Assembly: GCF_000242895.2 (NCBI RefSeq)
Contig: NC_021171.1
Location: 3,258,001-3,322,000 of the forward strand
Reading direction: 5' to 3'
Length of the DNA: 64,000 bases
Source: Bacillus sp. 1NLA3E
Lineage (GTDB): Bacteria; Bacillota; Bacilli; Bacillales; Cytobacillaceae
Positions 19,451-28,031 of the stretch are shown in pieces. Both the position numbers and the translations under genes were made by a program. Within the stretch, counting starts at the first letter, position 1. Each line of letters starts with the position of its first letter. The notes below the pieces were generated by a model. It was not told the DNA's origin and searched no databases. It worked only from the letters and a program-made list of their open reading frames with translations.

Positions 19451-19987
19451 TTAATTTGTTCCATATACCAATACTACAACAATAATTGCAGCAATAATAC
19501 CTACCAAATCTGCCCACAATCCCACCTTTAAAGCATCCCCCATTTTTCTAACTCCGACAGCCCCAAAATAAACCGTTAACACATAGAACGTTGTATCGGT
19601 ACTCCCTTGCAAAACAGATGCTAACCTTCCAATAAAGGAATCTGGTCCATATGTGGCGATAAGGTCACTTGTCATTCCAAGTGCCGCTGTCCCGGAAATA
19701 GGACGGATAATCGCTAACGGAATAATTTCCGAGGGAATTCCAAGGGCTTTTATCCCTGGGCCCATGAGTTTCATCAAAAAATCAAGTGCACCAGAAGCAC
19801 GAAACACAGTAATTGCAACAAGCATCCCAACTAGATATGGAATGATTGAGATTGCGATTTTGATTCCTTCTTTCCCACCCTCAACAAAGCTTTCATACGT
19901 AGGAATTTGTTTAATCGTTCCATAGATTAGAATCGTCCCTATTAAGATTGGGATCAGCCACAGAGAAATAATCGAAATAAGTTCCAT
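19451..19987 (-). CDS. spmB: SpmB, spore maturation protein B
   Basis: 178 residues from ATG 19987 (MELISIISLWLIP), exactly the B. subtilis length; the upstream open frame overlaps spmA. Several membrane helices and the Gate/nucleoside-recognition signature RPISGTAALGMTSDLI. With SpmA it is needed for spore core dehydration, by an unknown mechanism. Confidence 0.95.
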   Translation of the reverse strand: MELISIISLWLIPILIGTILIYGTIKQIPTYESFVEGGKEGIKIAISIIPYLVGMLVAITVFRASGALDFLMKLMGPGIKALGIPSEIIPLAIIRPISGTAALGMTSDLIATYGPDSFIGRLASVLQGSTDTTFYVLTVYFGAVGVRKMGDALKVGLWADLVGIIAAIIVVVLVYGTN

Positions 19988-19988
19988 T

Positions 19989-20582
19989 TCATTCTCTTCC
20001 TTTGCGAGTTCTTCGAAAGTAAAAAAAACGGTCAATGATGATAGCAGCGATTGCAGAAATTACTGTAGTTACGAGTGTGGGACCAACAATATCAGTTGGA
20101 GAAGCTGAGTGATAATTCATCCTAATCGCTATCACGGTTGTTGGGATAATGGTAATACTTGCTGTATTTAAGGCTAAGAACGTGATCATTGACCGGCTGG
20201 CATTGTCTTTATCTCCATTCAACCTTTTCAATTGTTCCATTGCCTTAATCCCTAACGGGGTTGCCGCATTTCCCAAGCCAAACATATTCGCCATCATATT
20301 TGATAAAATATAACCCATCGCTGGATGATTTGGAGGAACTTCTGGAAACAATCTTACAATGATGGGGCGAAATAGTGCGGACAGTTTAGACAATAACCCT
20401 GAATCTTCAGCAATTCGCATCATCCCTAACCAAAAAACTAAAATGCTGATTAATCCGATACATAAGGTAACCGCCTCCTTTGCACCATTAAATATAGCTT
20501 CATTTACTTCATTTATCGTTCCATTGATAAAGGCAAAAATAATTCCCACCAGTGTCATTCCTACCCAAATATAGTTAACCAT
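19989..20582 (-). CDS. spmA: SpmA, spore maturation protein A
   Basis: 197 residues, polytopic membrane protein with the Gate-domain pattern MMANMFGLGNAATPLGIKAME (~103-123). The start overlaps the dacB stop by 8 bp, so dacB, spmA and spmB form one sporulation operon. Confidence 0.95.
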   Translation of the reverse strand: MVNYIWVGMTLVGIIFAFINGTINEVNEAIFNGAKEAVTLCIGLISILVFWLGMMRIAEDSGLLSKLSALFRPIIVRLFPEVPPNHPAMGYILSNMMANMFGLGNAATPLGIKAMEQLKRLNGDKDNASRSMITFLALNTASITIIPTTVIAIRMNYHSASPTDIVGPTLVTTVISAIAAIIIDRFFYFRRTRKGRE

Positions 20583-21723
20583 CTGATTTCAGGCCAACGA
20601 ATGACATAAATACATCTTCAAACAATTTGAAAATTGAATCCTCTTTACTTTGTTTATGAAGATAATAGATTGGGACTCTCTTAATTTTTTCGCCGTCAAA
20701 ATAAATCGTAGCATGACCTACCACATCTGGAATATCTTCCACGTGACGCCATTCCTTTTCGGGTTTTACCATTTTATATTGAATGTTAATTTTACTTTCT
20801 TCATTTGAGGAAATAGGATATAAAAAGGGTTTTTTAAAATAAATATTCTTTTTATAAAACGAACTCTTAATCGCTGGAATGTTTCCAGTCGAAATAATTT
20901 CGGCGAGATCATACTGCTTGAAGGCATTTTCATACATCGAAATATGATCATTCCAATCATCTCCATCATTCAAAGTAACTGCAATTAGGTTCATATCACC
21001 TTTTGTGGCAGTGGTTACAAGTGTCCTCTTGGCGATTTTGGTATAACCAGTTTTCCCTCCCGTACAGTATTTATATTTTTCTGTTAGCAAGCGGTTTTTA
21101 TTTTTCCACACTCTGTCCCAGCCTTCGTTTGGATTATGGGCACGATGGACTTTAGTCCCAGCTATTGTTCGATATGTACTGTTCATCATTGCATATCTCG
21201 TTAATTTAGCCATATCATAAGCGGTAGAATAATGGTCCTTTGAGTCATCGAGTCCATGTGGATTATCAAAGTGAGTTTTTCTCATTCCGATTTCCTCGGC
21301 CTTTTGGTTCATTAAAAAAACAAACCCTTCTAAACTGCCACCAACATGCTCTGCAATTGCTACAGCAGAATCGTTCCCAGACCGAAGCATTAACCCATAG
21401 ACGAGGTCCTTTAGTTTAATTTTCTCTCCAGGCTTTAAATAAATAGATGATCCCTCTGTTCTCACCGCCCGATCGCTAACGGTCACTGTTTCATCCATTT
21501 TTCCAGATTCAATCGCTAAAATGGCTGTCATGATTTTGGTGATACTTGCAATCTTACTGATCTCAAATGCGTTTTTCTGATATAAAATACGCCCAGAATT
21601 TTGTTCAATTAATATAGCACTTCTTGCGCTAACGGAAACAGAAGCTTCGGCTGTGGGCGGTAGATTTATTAAAAATATTGAAAGTATGAAGACAAAGAGC
21701 ACAAGCTTACAAATCTTTTTCAT
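20575..21723 (-). CDS. dacB: DacB, sporulation D-Ala-D-Ala carboxypeptidase (PBP5*)
   Basis: 382 residues with a signal peptide (~1-27). Penicillin-binding active-site motifs: SITK (~60-63, catalytic Ser), SGN (~118-120) and KTG (GGKTGYT, ~223). It trims peptide side chains in the spore cortex and so sets cross-linking. First gene of dacB-spmA-spmB, made in the mother cell in B. subtilis. Confidence 0.96.
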   Translation of the reverse strand: MKKICKLVLFVFILSIFLINLPPTAEASVSVSARSAILIEQNSGRILYQKNAFEISKIASITKIMTAILAIESGKMDETVTVSDRAVRTEGSSIYLKPGEKIKLKDLVYGLMLRSGNDSAVAIAEHVGGSLEGFVFLMNQKAEEIGMRKTHFDNPHGLDDSKDHYSTAYDMAKLTRYAMMNSTYRTIAGTKVHRAHNPNEGWDRVWKNKNRLLTEKYKYCTGGKTGYTKIAKRTLVTTATKGDMNLIAVTLNDGDDWNDHISMYENAFKQYDLAEIISTGNIPAIKSSFYKKNIYFKKPFLYPISSNEESKINIQYKMVKPEKEWRHVEDIPDVVGHATIYFDGEKIKRVPIYYLHKQSKEDSIFKLFEDVFMSFVGLKSDG

Positions 21724-21819
21724 ATAGAAACCTCGTCTCCTTTAAGGGTTTGTACAAGTTTATGCAACTTCAAAACCAATATGACTAGAAATAAGGAAGG
21801 CTACTCACAGATCTGACCT

Positions 21820-21846
21820 AAAAAAACACACATAGTGCTGTGTGTT
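21820..21846 (-). terminator. Terminator of the sodF transcript, displaced by an insertion
   Basis: Stem AACACACA/TGTGTGTT with T7 on the minus strand. The nearest upstream minus-strand gene is sodF, now ~980 bp away because composite element A lies between. Confidence 0.8.
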
Positions 21847-21941
21847 CAGATTTTCGAGAAAGGTTATTTTCTCGGCAATTTTCCATTTTCTCAGAACATT
21901 AAATGACGATTTTTAATATGGGCTTGTCTATACTAATCAAC

Positions 21942-22070
21942 CTGTTGATTTCCGCTCCAGGCGCTTCGCTTTCCGCGGGGCGGGCGGTGAGCCTCCTCGT
22001 CGCTAACGCTCCTGCGGGGTCTCGTCCCGCTGCTCCCGCAGGAGTCTTCGCGCCCCACTCCAATCAACAG
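21942..22070 (-). repeat. GC-rich box, copy 3
   Basis: From CTGTTGATTTCCGCTCC to CCAATCAACAG; inverted relative to copy 4 at the other end of the same element. Confidence 0.85.
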
Positions 22071-22090
22071 GGGGCAAATCAACCTAAAGA

Positions 22091-22139
22091 ATTGCAACAC
22101 ACCTTATCCAACCTGGCTAAATGTGTTGCAATTTTTTTA
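22091..22139 (+). terminator. Terminator-like hairpin inside element A
   Basis: Arms ATTGCAACAC/GTGTTGCAAT followed by a T run on the plus strand. The same hairpin, inverted, is in element B at 39003-39050. It may insulate the element from outside transcription. Confidence 0.7.
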
Positions 22140-22326
22140 TATTTTGGCAGGCTGCAATAAGGAGAACCTGTTCACTTACATTCTTCAATCCTTCGCTCAA
22201 TTTTTTCTTTTCTAAATGCTGTTTTCACAAAGATTGTTGTTTTTCGAACAAATTTAATTGTTTTTACCTAGCAACCTCGGATTTGGGCACGTCCTTCTTC
22301 GAAATCACCAAAGCTGTCCGAATACG

Positions 22327-22524
22327 TCACTCATTCGGACGACTCATCGGATTTTGGGGATCATAGCTGCTCTTTGATTCCCATTTTTCGTGACTCTTGA
22401 ATTTTTTGGCATCATTGAAGCTCTTTGATTCCCATTTCCCCAAGACTGCCCATGAATTCACTATTGCTGTACGAAATCGCAGCTTAATTGGAAGAAATAA
22501 GTTCGGAGAGCAACAAAAAATCAC
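22327..22524 (-). CDS. Doubtful small ORF with two KWES repeats
   Basis: 65-codon frame ending in GKWESKSFNDAKKFKSHE and KWESKSSYDPQNPMSRPNE. The 17-residue (51-bp) unit is the same, in the same reading frame, as in element B. No good ribosome site is evident. It may be a frame kept open by chance or by the repeat's structure. Confidence 0.3.
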   Translation of the reverse strand: MIFCCSPNLFLPIKLRFRTAIVNSWAVLGKWESKSFNDAKKFKSHEKWESKSSYDPQNPMSRPNE

Positions 22525-22660
22525 GAAAAGAGCCCTTCTACAATTCCCTTATCATCGCTATAATAAGGAAGGACTTTTTCAAGAAGAAACGAAAAAAACA
22601 TTGATTTCACCACTTTTTTTATTATTTATTGGTGAAGTGGAAGATCTGTATGGAAGCGCC

Positions 22661-22795
22661 CTGTTGATTGGAGCGGAAGGTGCGAAGACTCCTGCGGGAG
22701 CAGCGGGACAGGTGAGACCCCGCAGGCGCTTTAGCGCCGAGGAGGCTCACCGCCCGCCCCGCGGAAAGCGAAGCACCTGGAGCGGAGATCAACAG
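22661..22795 (+). repeat. GC-rich box, copy 4
   Basis: From CTGTTGATTGGAGCGG to GATCAACAG; complete, with the same internal hairpins as copy 1. Confidence 0.85.
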
Positions 22796-22828
22796 GCCCT
22801 TAGCATGGACAATCTTATATTAAAAATA

Positions 22829-23722
22829 TCAATAAGGCTTCCATTTTAATTGGCTGGCTTCCTCAAATCTTTTTTCTACATCCTTCCAATTCACAACCAT
22901 CCACCAGTTTTTTAAATATTCTCCTCTGTCGTTTTTATATTGAAGATAATAGGCATGTTCCCAAACATCAAGAACGAGAATAGGAACCGTGTCCCATTGA
23001 GTTAGGTTACTATGCTTTTCAGATTGTAGAATCTCAAGATGAAGTGACCTAGGAGACCACACAAGAATTGCCCAGCCACTGCCTTCAACTTGTTTAGCCG
23101 CCTCGGTAAATTGTTTTTTAAAGGCTTCGAAGGTTCCAAAATAAGATTCAAGCGCCGCTACAAGTTTTCCTGAAGGCTTCCCCCCCCCTTTAGGCTTCAT
23201 ATTATTCCAAAAGATTGTATGCAAATAATGGCCTGATCCATGAAAGGCTAATTCTCTTGACCAATGTTTTACAAGGGAGAAATCATTTGTTTCACGGGCT
23301 TTCTTTAGCATATTTTCTGCTTTATTCAGGCCTTCAACATAGGAGCGATGATGCTTATCATGGTGCAGTTCCATTATTTCCTTAGAAATAAATGGTTCAA
23401 GTGCATCGTAAGGGTATGGTAATGGTGGAAGGGAATGCCCTCCTACATGGATGACTGGTTCCTTCATCCAAACTGACCCAAGTTGTTGTCTCGCTGAAAA
23501 ATAGCTTTCCATTTCCGCTTGAAGGGTTTCTGCTTGTGATTGTATGTCTGAAAGCTGGTTCTGGTTTGGTGATGAGGATAGGGTTTCTACTATATTTGTA
23601 AAACGTTCAAGTTTCCCCCATATTTCCTCGTTTTTTTCAACCTGTTCAGATTCCAAGAAACTCATTAGTTGCTTGTTCCAGCCCATAATATCCCTCACAT
23701 AGCCTTCGAACTTTGTCATCAT
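22829..23722 (-). CDS. sodF: Iron/manganese superoxide dismutase with N-terminal extension (SodF type)
   Basis: 297 residues. Residues ~1-95 are a helical, Glu/Gln-rich extension not found in ordinary SodA. The dismutase domain follows: metal ligands in ELHHDKHHRSYV (~119-129), His168 (HTIFW), Asp252 and His256 (LDVWEHAYYLQY). It converts superoxide to peroxide and oxygen. The long N-terminus matches the B. subtilis SodF type. No terminator lies directly behind it because element A begins right at the stop codon. Metal preference cannot be read from the sequence. Confidence 0.85.
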   Translation of the reverse strand: MMTKFEGYVRDIMGWNKQLMSFLESEQVEKNEEIWGKLERFTNIVETLSSSPNQNQLSDIQSQAETLQAEMESYFSARQQLGSVWMKEPVIHVGGHSLPPLPYPYDALEPFISKEIMELHHDKHHRSYVEGLNKAENMLKKARETNDFSLVKHWSRELAFHGSGHYLHTIFWNNMKPKGGGKPSGKLVAALESYFGTFEAFKKQFTEAAKQVEGSGWAILVWSPRSLHLEILQSEKHSNLTQWDTVPILVLDVWEHAYYLQYKNDRGEYLKNWWMVVNWKDVEKRFEEASQLKWKPY

Positions 23723-23783
23723 ATCCCCCCAATTTCCTTGCTATTGTTTCTATCATATGAACAAAAAGTCAAAAGTGACCCAT

Positions 23784-23819
23784 AAAAAAAGGAGTGACCA
23801 ATTTAATGGCCACCCCTTC
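23784..23819 (-). terminator. ypuI terminator
   Basis: Imperfect stem GGAGTGACCA/TGGCCACCCC with T7 on the minus strand. Confidence 0.75.
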
Positions 23820-23830
23820 TACTATTCCTT

Positions 23831-24319
23831 TTATTTCGATTGCATCATTTTTGTTCGATAATCTGTTTCATAGTACTGTAACTCTTCTCTTACTCTTTGG
23901 AACTCACCCTCAAGACTTGCAAGAAGGCGAACTAAATTTTCTGGAGCCTCTTGGCGTAGCTTAATCGAATTTTTACCCGTGTATGCAGAACGGCTATCTT
24001 CAAACCAAACATCACTTTTTGGAGAGAAAAACTCTTCAATACACTGATGGTAGATGCGATAAAGTGCCTTTTCAGCTGCTGCTTTAGGAAAAGTTTCCGT
24101 TTGTAAAATAACTTTACAAGCATCTAAACTTTCTTCACTATAAACAAGTAACTTCCGAATGTTACCTAGAAGAAGCTTATAATATTCACGGTTACCTGGT
24201 TTTTCTTCCAATAAACTAGAAAGAGTGTTTTCATTTAAATACTCCTCAAGTCCAACGATTGCTTTTGCTAAAAAATGCTTAATATCTTCTACTTGAGCTT
24301 TAACAATTGTATTTCCCAT
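23831..24319 (-). CDS. ypuI: YpuI, DUF3907 protein
   Basis: 162 mostly helical, soluble residues without catalytic motifs. Position behind scpB and in front of the dacB cluster, plus length, match B. subtilis YpuI. Ribosome site aaggggg precedes the ATG. Function unknown. Confidence 0.8.
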   Translation of the reverse strand: MGNTIVKAQVEDIKHFLAKAIVGLEEYLNENTLSSLLEEKPGNREYYKLLLGNIRKLLVYSEESLDACKVILQTETFPKAAAEKALYRIYHQCIEEFFSPKSDVWFEDSRSAYTGKNSIKLRQEAPENLVRLLASLEGEFQRVREELQYYETDYRTKMMQSK

Positions 24320-24346
24320 GTATATCCCCCTTATTAGTTTTTATTT

Positions 24347-24766
24347 TTATTGAGGTTGAACGATAAACTCCAAGGGAGATTTTAGTTCATATCCCTGTTT
24401 TTCTTCGATTGATTGAAAAATTTCTGGCAATTTCGCAAAATCAATATCCTGAAAGTAGGATGCAAACTCAACCCTATTATTTATGTATACTCGTTTCCGG
24501 TGGCGAAAGCCAGGATTTTTTATAATACAGGCAAGTGCAACAATATCTTTAAAACTTATTTCCTTTGAACCTACATGAAAAATTGGGTCTTTACTATATG
24601 GTGTGAATTCACTGATCTGTTCATCAAAGAATCGGACATATAAGACATGTAAGGTTTTTTCTTCACCATTTTCAATATAGACAACTTCACTACGGTTAAA
24701 AAAATCCTCCGAAGTATTAGGCTTTTCTTTTTCCAATTCATAGCCTTTGCATTTTTTTAAAAGCAA
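24347..24766 (-). CDS. Hypothetical protein between scpB and ypuI
   Basis: 139 residues starting at a TTG (24766) behind ggagggag. I do not recognise the family. Mixed alpha/beta composition, two cysteines, no membrane segment or signal. It shares direction with ypuI 27 bp downstream and is probably cotranscribed. The basic stretch GFRHRKRVYINN (~90-101) stands out. Confidence 0.65.
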   Translation of the reverse strand: MLLKKCKGYELEKEKPNTSEDFFNRSEVVYIENGEEKTLHVLYVRFFDEQISEFTPYSKDPIFHVGSKEISFKDIVALACIIKNPGFRHRKRVYINNRVEFASYFQDIDFAKLPEIFQSIEEKQGYELKSPLEFIVQPQ

Positions 24767-24873
24767 AATTGCTCCCTCCTCTAAACATCACACATCAGAA
24801 AATAGTAAAAAATATCATTATTGAAATAACAATTTTATTTTAACATATCCTATAATAAAATGTGACAGAAAAG

Positions 24874-25461
24874 TTACGAATCAATGGCTTCTTGGAAATT
24901 CCCAAAAAATAAATCAGCCTCTTCCTGAATAAATTCATCCTCTACCCGGTCAGGAAGCGGTGGTAATTCATCAAGACTCCTCAAACCAAAATAATCGAGA
25001 AATTCTTTTGTTGTTCCATATAAAAAAGCTCGCCCTGGCCCTTCCGCTCTACCAATTTCTTTTATCAGTGCTTTTGCAGCTAAGGTATGCAGTGGACGCT
25101 CTGTTTTTACTCCACGAATCTCCTCAATTTCAATCCTAGTTATTGGTTGTTTATATGCAATAATGGCCAAGGTTTCAAGCGCAGCTTGCGATAAATGGCT
25201 CGTCCCTGGTGATTCAACAAGCTTTTTTAAATACTGAGAATTTTCCTTCTTCGTTGCTAACTGAAACGTACCTGCAAGCTGAACGATTGAAATGCCTCTG
25301 TTTGAATCATTATCGTATTCTTGCTTCATTTCCTCAACCAAATTCAATGCCATTTGTTCAGTAACTTCTAACACTTCCGCTACCTGTTTAATGGTCAGTC
25401 CTTCGTCTCCTGCTGCAAACATTAGACTTTCAACGATTCCTTTTAATTGAATCATATCCAA
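24874..25461 (-). CDS. scpB: ScpB, condensin complex subunit
   Basis: 195 residues with two winged-helix domains (for example EVLEVTEQMALNLVEEM and AALETLAIIAYKQPITRIEIEEIRG). ScpB dimers bind ScpA, closing the Smc ring that organises and segregates the chromosome. 4 bp behind scpA. Confidence 0.96.
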   Translation of the reverse strand: MDMIQLKGIVESLMFAAGDEGLTIKQVAEVLEVTEQMALNLVEEMKQEYDNDSNRGISIVQLAGTFQLATKKENSQYLKKLVESPGTSHLSQAALETLAIIAYKQPITRIEIEEIRGVKTERPLHTLAAKALIKEIGRAEGPGRAFLYGTTKEFLDYFGLRSLDELPPLPDRVEDEFIQEEADLFFGNFQEAIDS

Positions 25462-25465
25462 TCAG

Positions 25466-26212
25466 TCACTCCTTCCCTACCGAGACAAAGATATCTGCAA
25501 AATTTTGTTCTTGCTCTACAAAAATTTCCTTTTGCTTCATTAATTCCAATATAGCCAAAAAAGTCACAACTATATGACCTCGATCGAGGTATGGGAACAA
25601 ATCATAAAAACTTCTCCGACCTTTTAAGTGTTTAAGTTCCGCTAAAATCTCGGTCATCCTTGTTTGGATTGGAATTTCTTGTTTTGTAATTTTTGTTGCT
25701 AAAGGCTTCTGTAGTTTTTTCCTTCTAAGCAGTTTTTGAAAAGCTCCAAGCATATCATACAATGAAACATCTAGATCTTTTATATCCGGCTTCCCTTTAT
25801 TGATGTAATCAGAAAGATCACTTGGGGCCTTTGTATAAATAAGGCTACGCTCTTCTTCTAAAGATTTTAAATCCTGAGCTGCTTCTTTATATTTTCGATA
25901 CTCAATTAGTCTCTCGACTAATTCCTCACGCGGGTCTTCTTCCAAATCGATATCAAAGTTTTCATCTAACATTTCTTCCTCATGCTTTGGCAAAAGCATT
26001 TTGCTTTTAATTGCCAATAAGGTCGCAGCCATTACTAAAAACTCACTGGCCAGATCTAACTGTAGTTCTTTCATCGCATGGATATACAAAAGGTATTGTT
26101 CCGTAATTTCTGAAACAGGGATATCATAAATATCTATTTCAAGACTATTAATTAGATGAAGTAGTAGATCAAGTGGTCCTTCAAAAGCGTCTATCTTAAC
26201 ATTATATTGCAT
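25466..26212 (-). CDS. scpA: ScpA, condensin kleisin subunit
   Basis: Start taken as ATG 26212 ([20 protein letters not shown]), with a TTG at 26224 as alternative. 248 residues with the kleisin N-terminal motif [12 protein letters not shown] that binds the Smc neck, an acidic middle, and a C-terminal winged helix ([15 protein letters not shown]). Bridges Smc heads and binds ScpB. Confidence 0.96.
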   Translation of the reverse strand: MQYNVKIDAFEGPLDLLLHLINSLEIDIYDIPVSEITEQYLLYIHAMKELQLDLASEFLVMAATLLAIKSKMLLPKHEEEMLDENFDIDLEEDPREELVERLIEYRKYKEAAQDLKSLEEERSLIYTKAPSDLSDYINKGKPDIKDLDVSLYDMLGAFQKLLRRKKLQKPLATKITKQEIPIQTRMTEILAELKHLKGRRSFYDLFPYLDRGHIVVTFLAILELMKQKEIFVEQEQNFADIFVSVGKE

Positions 26213-26411
26213 TGTTCTCACCAAAATTTCTTAAGTCTATATCAAAAATGACTATATTTAGTATAGAGGATTAAGATAAGTTATCCAATAGAAATTTAGA
26301 CCTGTTGAATTTTGTTAACAAAAATGGTGACAAACGCCCAAACGTCTTAGATATCCCCCACATATGATGACAATGTAATAAGTAAAACTCAGCTTAGAGG
26401 AGGAATGATTC

Positions 26412-26501
26412 ATGTCCGGTGGATTTGGTTACGGTGGAGGATTTGCGTTAATTGTTGTCCTATTTATTTTATTAATCATTGTCGGGGCTGCTTGGTTATA
26501 A
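26412..26501 (+). CDS. YjcZ-family small sporulation membrane peptide
   Basis: A 29-codon gene. ATG at 26412 behind agaggagg; product starts MSGGFGYGGGF and continues as one hydrophobic helix (ALIVVLFILLIIVGAAWL). The Gly/Tyr-rich head plus tail-like helix is typical of the YjcZ/YhjC small proteins, many copies of which occur in Bacillus spore membranes. A sigma-K-like -10 (CATATGATG, near 26361) with AC 17 bp upstream suggests late mother-cell expression, but that is weak. Confidence 0.8.
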   Translation: MSGGFGYGGGFALIVVLFILLIIVGAAWL

Positions 26502-26556
26502 AAAAAAGAAGCGCCCATGACACAATATTATGATTTCCAATGATTCATCTAATATT

Positions 26557-26587
26557 AAAAAAGCCCAGCAATTAGCTGGGCTTTCTT
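26557..26587 (+). terminator. Terminator of the YjcZ-type gene
   Basis: Stem AAGCCCAGC/GCTGGGCTT with T-rich tail. Confidence 0.85.
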
Positions 26588-26649
26588 ATGAATATTCATA
26601 TGAACATCGTTTATGTTACATTTAATTTAGTGAACGAAGGAGGTATGAT

Positions 26650-27162
26650 ATGTATCCAGACGCCTACATTCAATTTTTAGTTCATTTTCACGGGGACCGT
26701 GATTATTTTGAATGTCATGAAATATTAGAAGAATACTGGAAAGAAACCATCAAAGGGGATAAACAATCAATTTGGGTAGGTTTAATAATGCTTGCCGTCT
26801 CCAATTATCATTTTAGAAGGAACAACAACAGTGGCGCTCAACGAACCTTGCAAAAAGCTATATCCATTTTCGAGAACAAAAAAAAGGAAGGTTGCACTCT
26901 TGGAATTGATATGGATGAATTATTAATTTTTTTACCAAATAGAGTCATACATATACACTCTGGTTTACCATACACAAGCTTTAACATCCCATTAATAGAT
27001 CAAAACTTACTTGCTAAATGTAAAACGATTTGTAAGGAGAAAGGGCATGCCTGGGGTATGGAAAGTAATCTAGAAGAGGACAATTTGATACATCGTCATT
27101 TATTACGTGACAGAAGTGAAGTTATCCAAGAACGGGAAATTGCAAAAAAAGAAAAAGCACAT

Positions 27163-27180
<18 letters not shown>
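26650..27180 (+). CDS. ypuF: YpuF, DUF309 protein
   Basis: 176 residues with the DUF309 core HGDRDYFECHEILEEYWKET (~16-35) followed by a helical repeat pattern. The conserved ECHE-LEE-W motif suggests a metal or small-molecule site, but no activity is known. The Lys/Glu-rich tail overlaps the hairpin it shares with convergent ribT. Confidence 0.85.
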
Positions 27181-27594
<414 letters not shown>

Positions 27595-27785
27595 TCAGCA
27601 ACCCACGTCATCCATTTTATTTTCTTGACATTATATGTAATCAGTTGTTGTTTGTTGCAAACAAACATCATTGTTCTCATCATACAAAATTCGTTCGTTT
27701 TCTTCAACAAAAAATCTAATAAAACCTATTCTACACTAAACTCCACATTTATGCCATTGACCGGCAAAAATTCTTTATCACATGT

Positions 27786-27822
27786 AAAACCCATGCAAAG
27801 GGTAATTAACTGGCATGGGTTT
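27786..27822 (-). terminator. kimA terminator, separated from its gene by a box
   Basis: Stem AAACCCATGC/GCATGGGTTT with a short T run on the minus strand. The kimA stop codon is ~210 bp away, with box copy 5 between. Confidence 0.7.
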
Positions 27823-27848
27823 ATGATGTAACGATTCCATTCTTTTTT

Positions 27849-28018
27849 GGCTCTGATAAACTAGAATGTTGATTTCCGCTCCAGACGCTTCGCTTTCCGG
27901 CGGGGCGGGCGGTGAGCCTTCTCGGCGCTTAAGCGCCTGCGGGGTCTCACCTGTCCCGCTGCTCCCGCAGGAGTCTTCGCGCCTTCCACTCCAATCAACA
28001 TTGAGCTTTAACACAGCC
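27849..28018 (-). mobile_element. GC-rich box, copy 5 (intact)
   Basis: Outer ends GGCTCTGATAAA (27849) and TTTAACACAGCC (28007-28018); core from GTTGATTTCCGCTCC to CCAATCAAC. It fills the space between the kimA stop (28032) and its terminator. The remaining part of the 27547-28031 gap shows nothing else. Confidence 0.8.
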
Positions 28019-28031
28019 TTATTTTTAAAAA

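Larger units (their letters stand above)
21909..22827. mobile_element. Composite repeat element A (919 bp)
   Basis: Outer imperfect inverted ends begin ATTTTTAATAT (21909) and finish ATATTAAAAAT (22827), extended by TTGTC-ATA/G-CTAA on both sides. Inside are box copy 3 (21942-22070, minus orientation), a terminator-like hairpin (22091-22133), a module with KWES repeats on the minus strand (22327-22445), a non-repeated stretch (about 22450-22630), and box copy 4 (22661-22795, plus orientation). It ends one base before the sodF stop codon. It carries no transposase. A second copy with inverted module is at 38235-39113. This accounts for the gap between dacB and sodF. Confidence 0.7.

Noticed and set aside
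22397-22849. 150-codon open frame on the plus strand across box copy 4
   Set aside because: Much of it is translation of a palindromic GC-rich repeat (RPRRRFSAEEAHRPPRGK) and it overlaps the sodF 3' end antisense; no family match or ribosome site.
27778-28014. 78-codon frame through box copy 5
   Set aside because: Composed of box sequence (GSSGTGETPQALKRREG), with no start signal.
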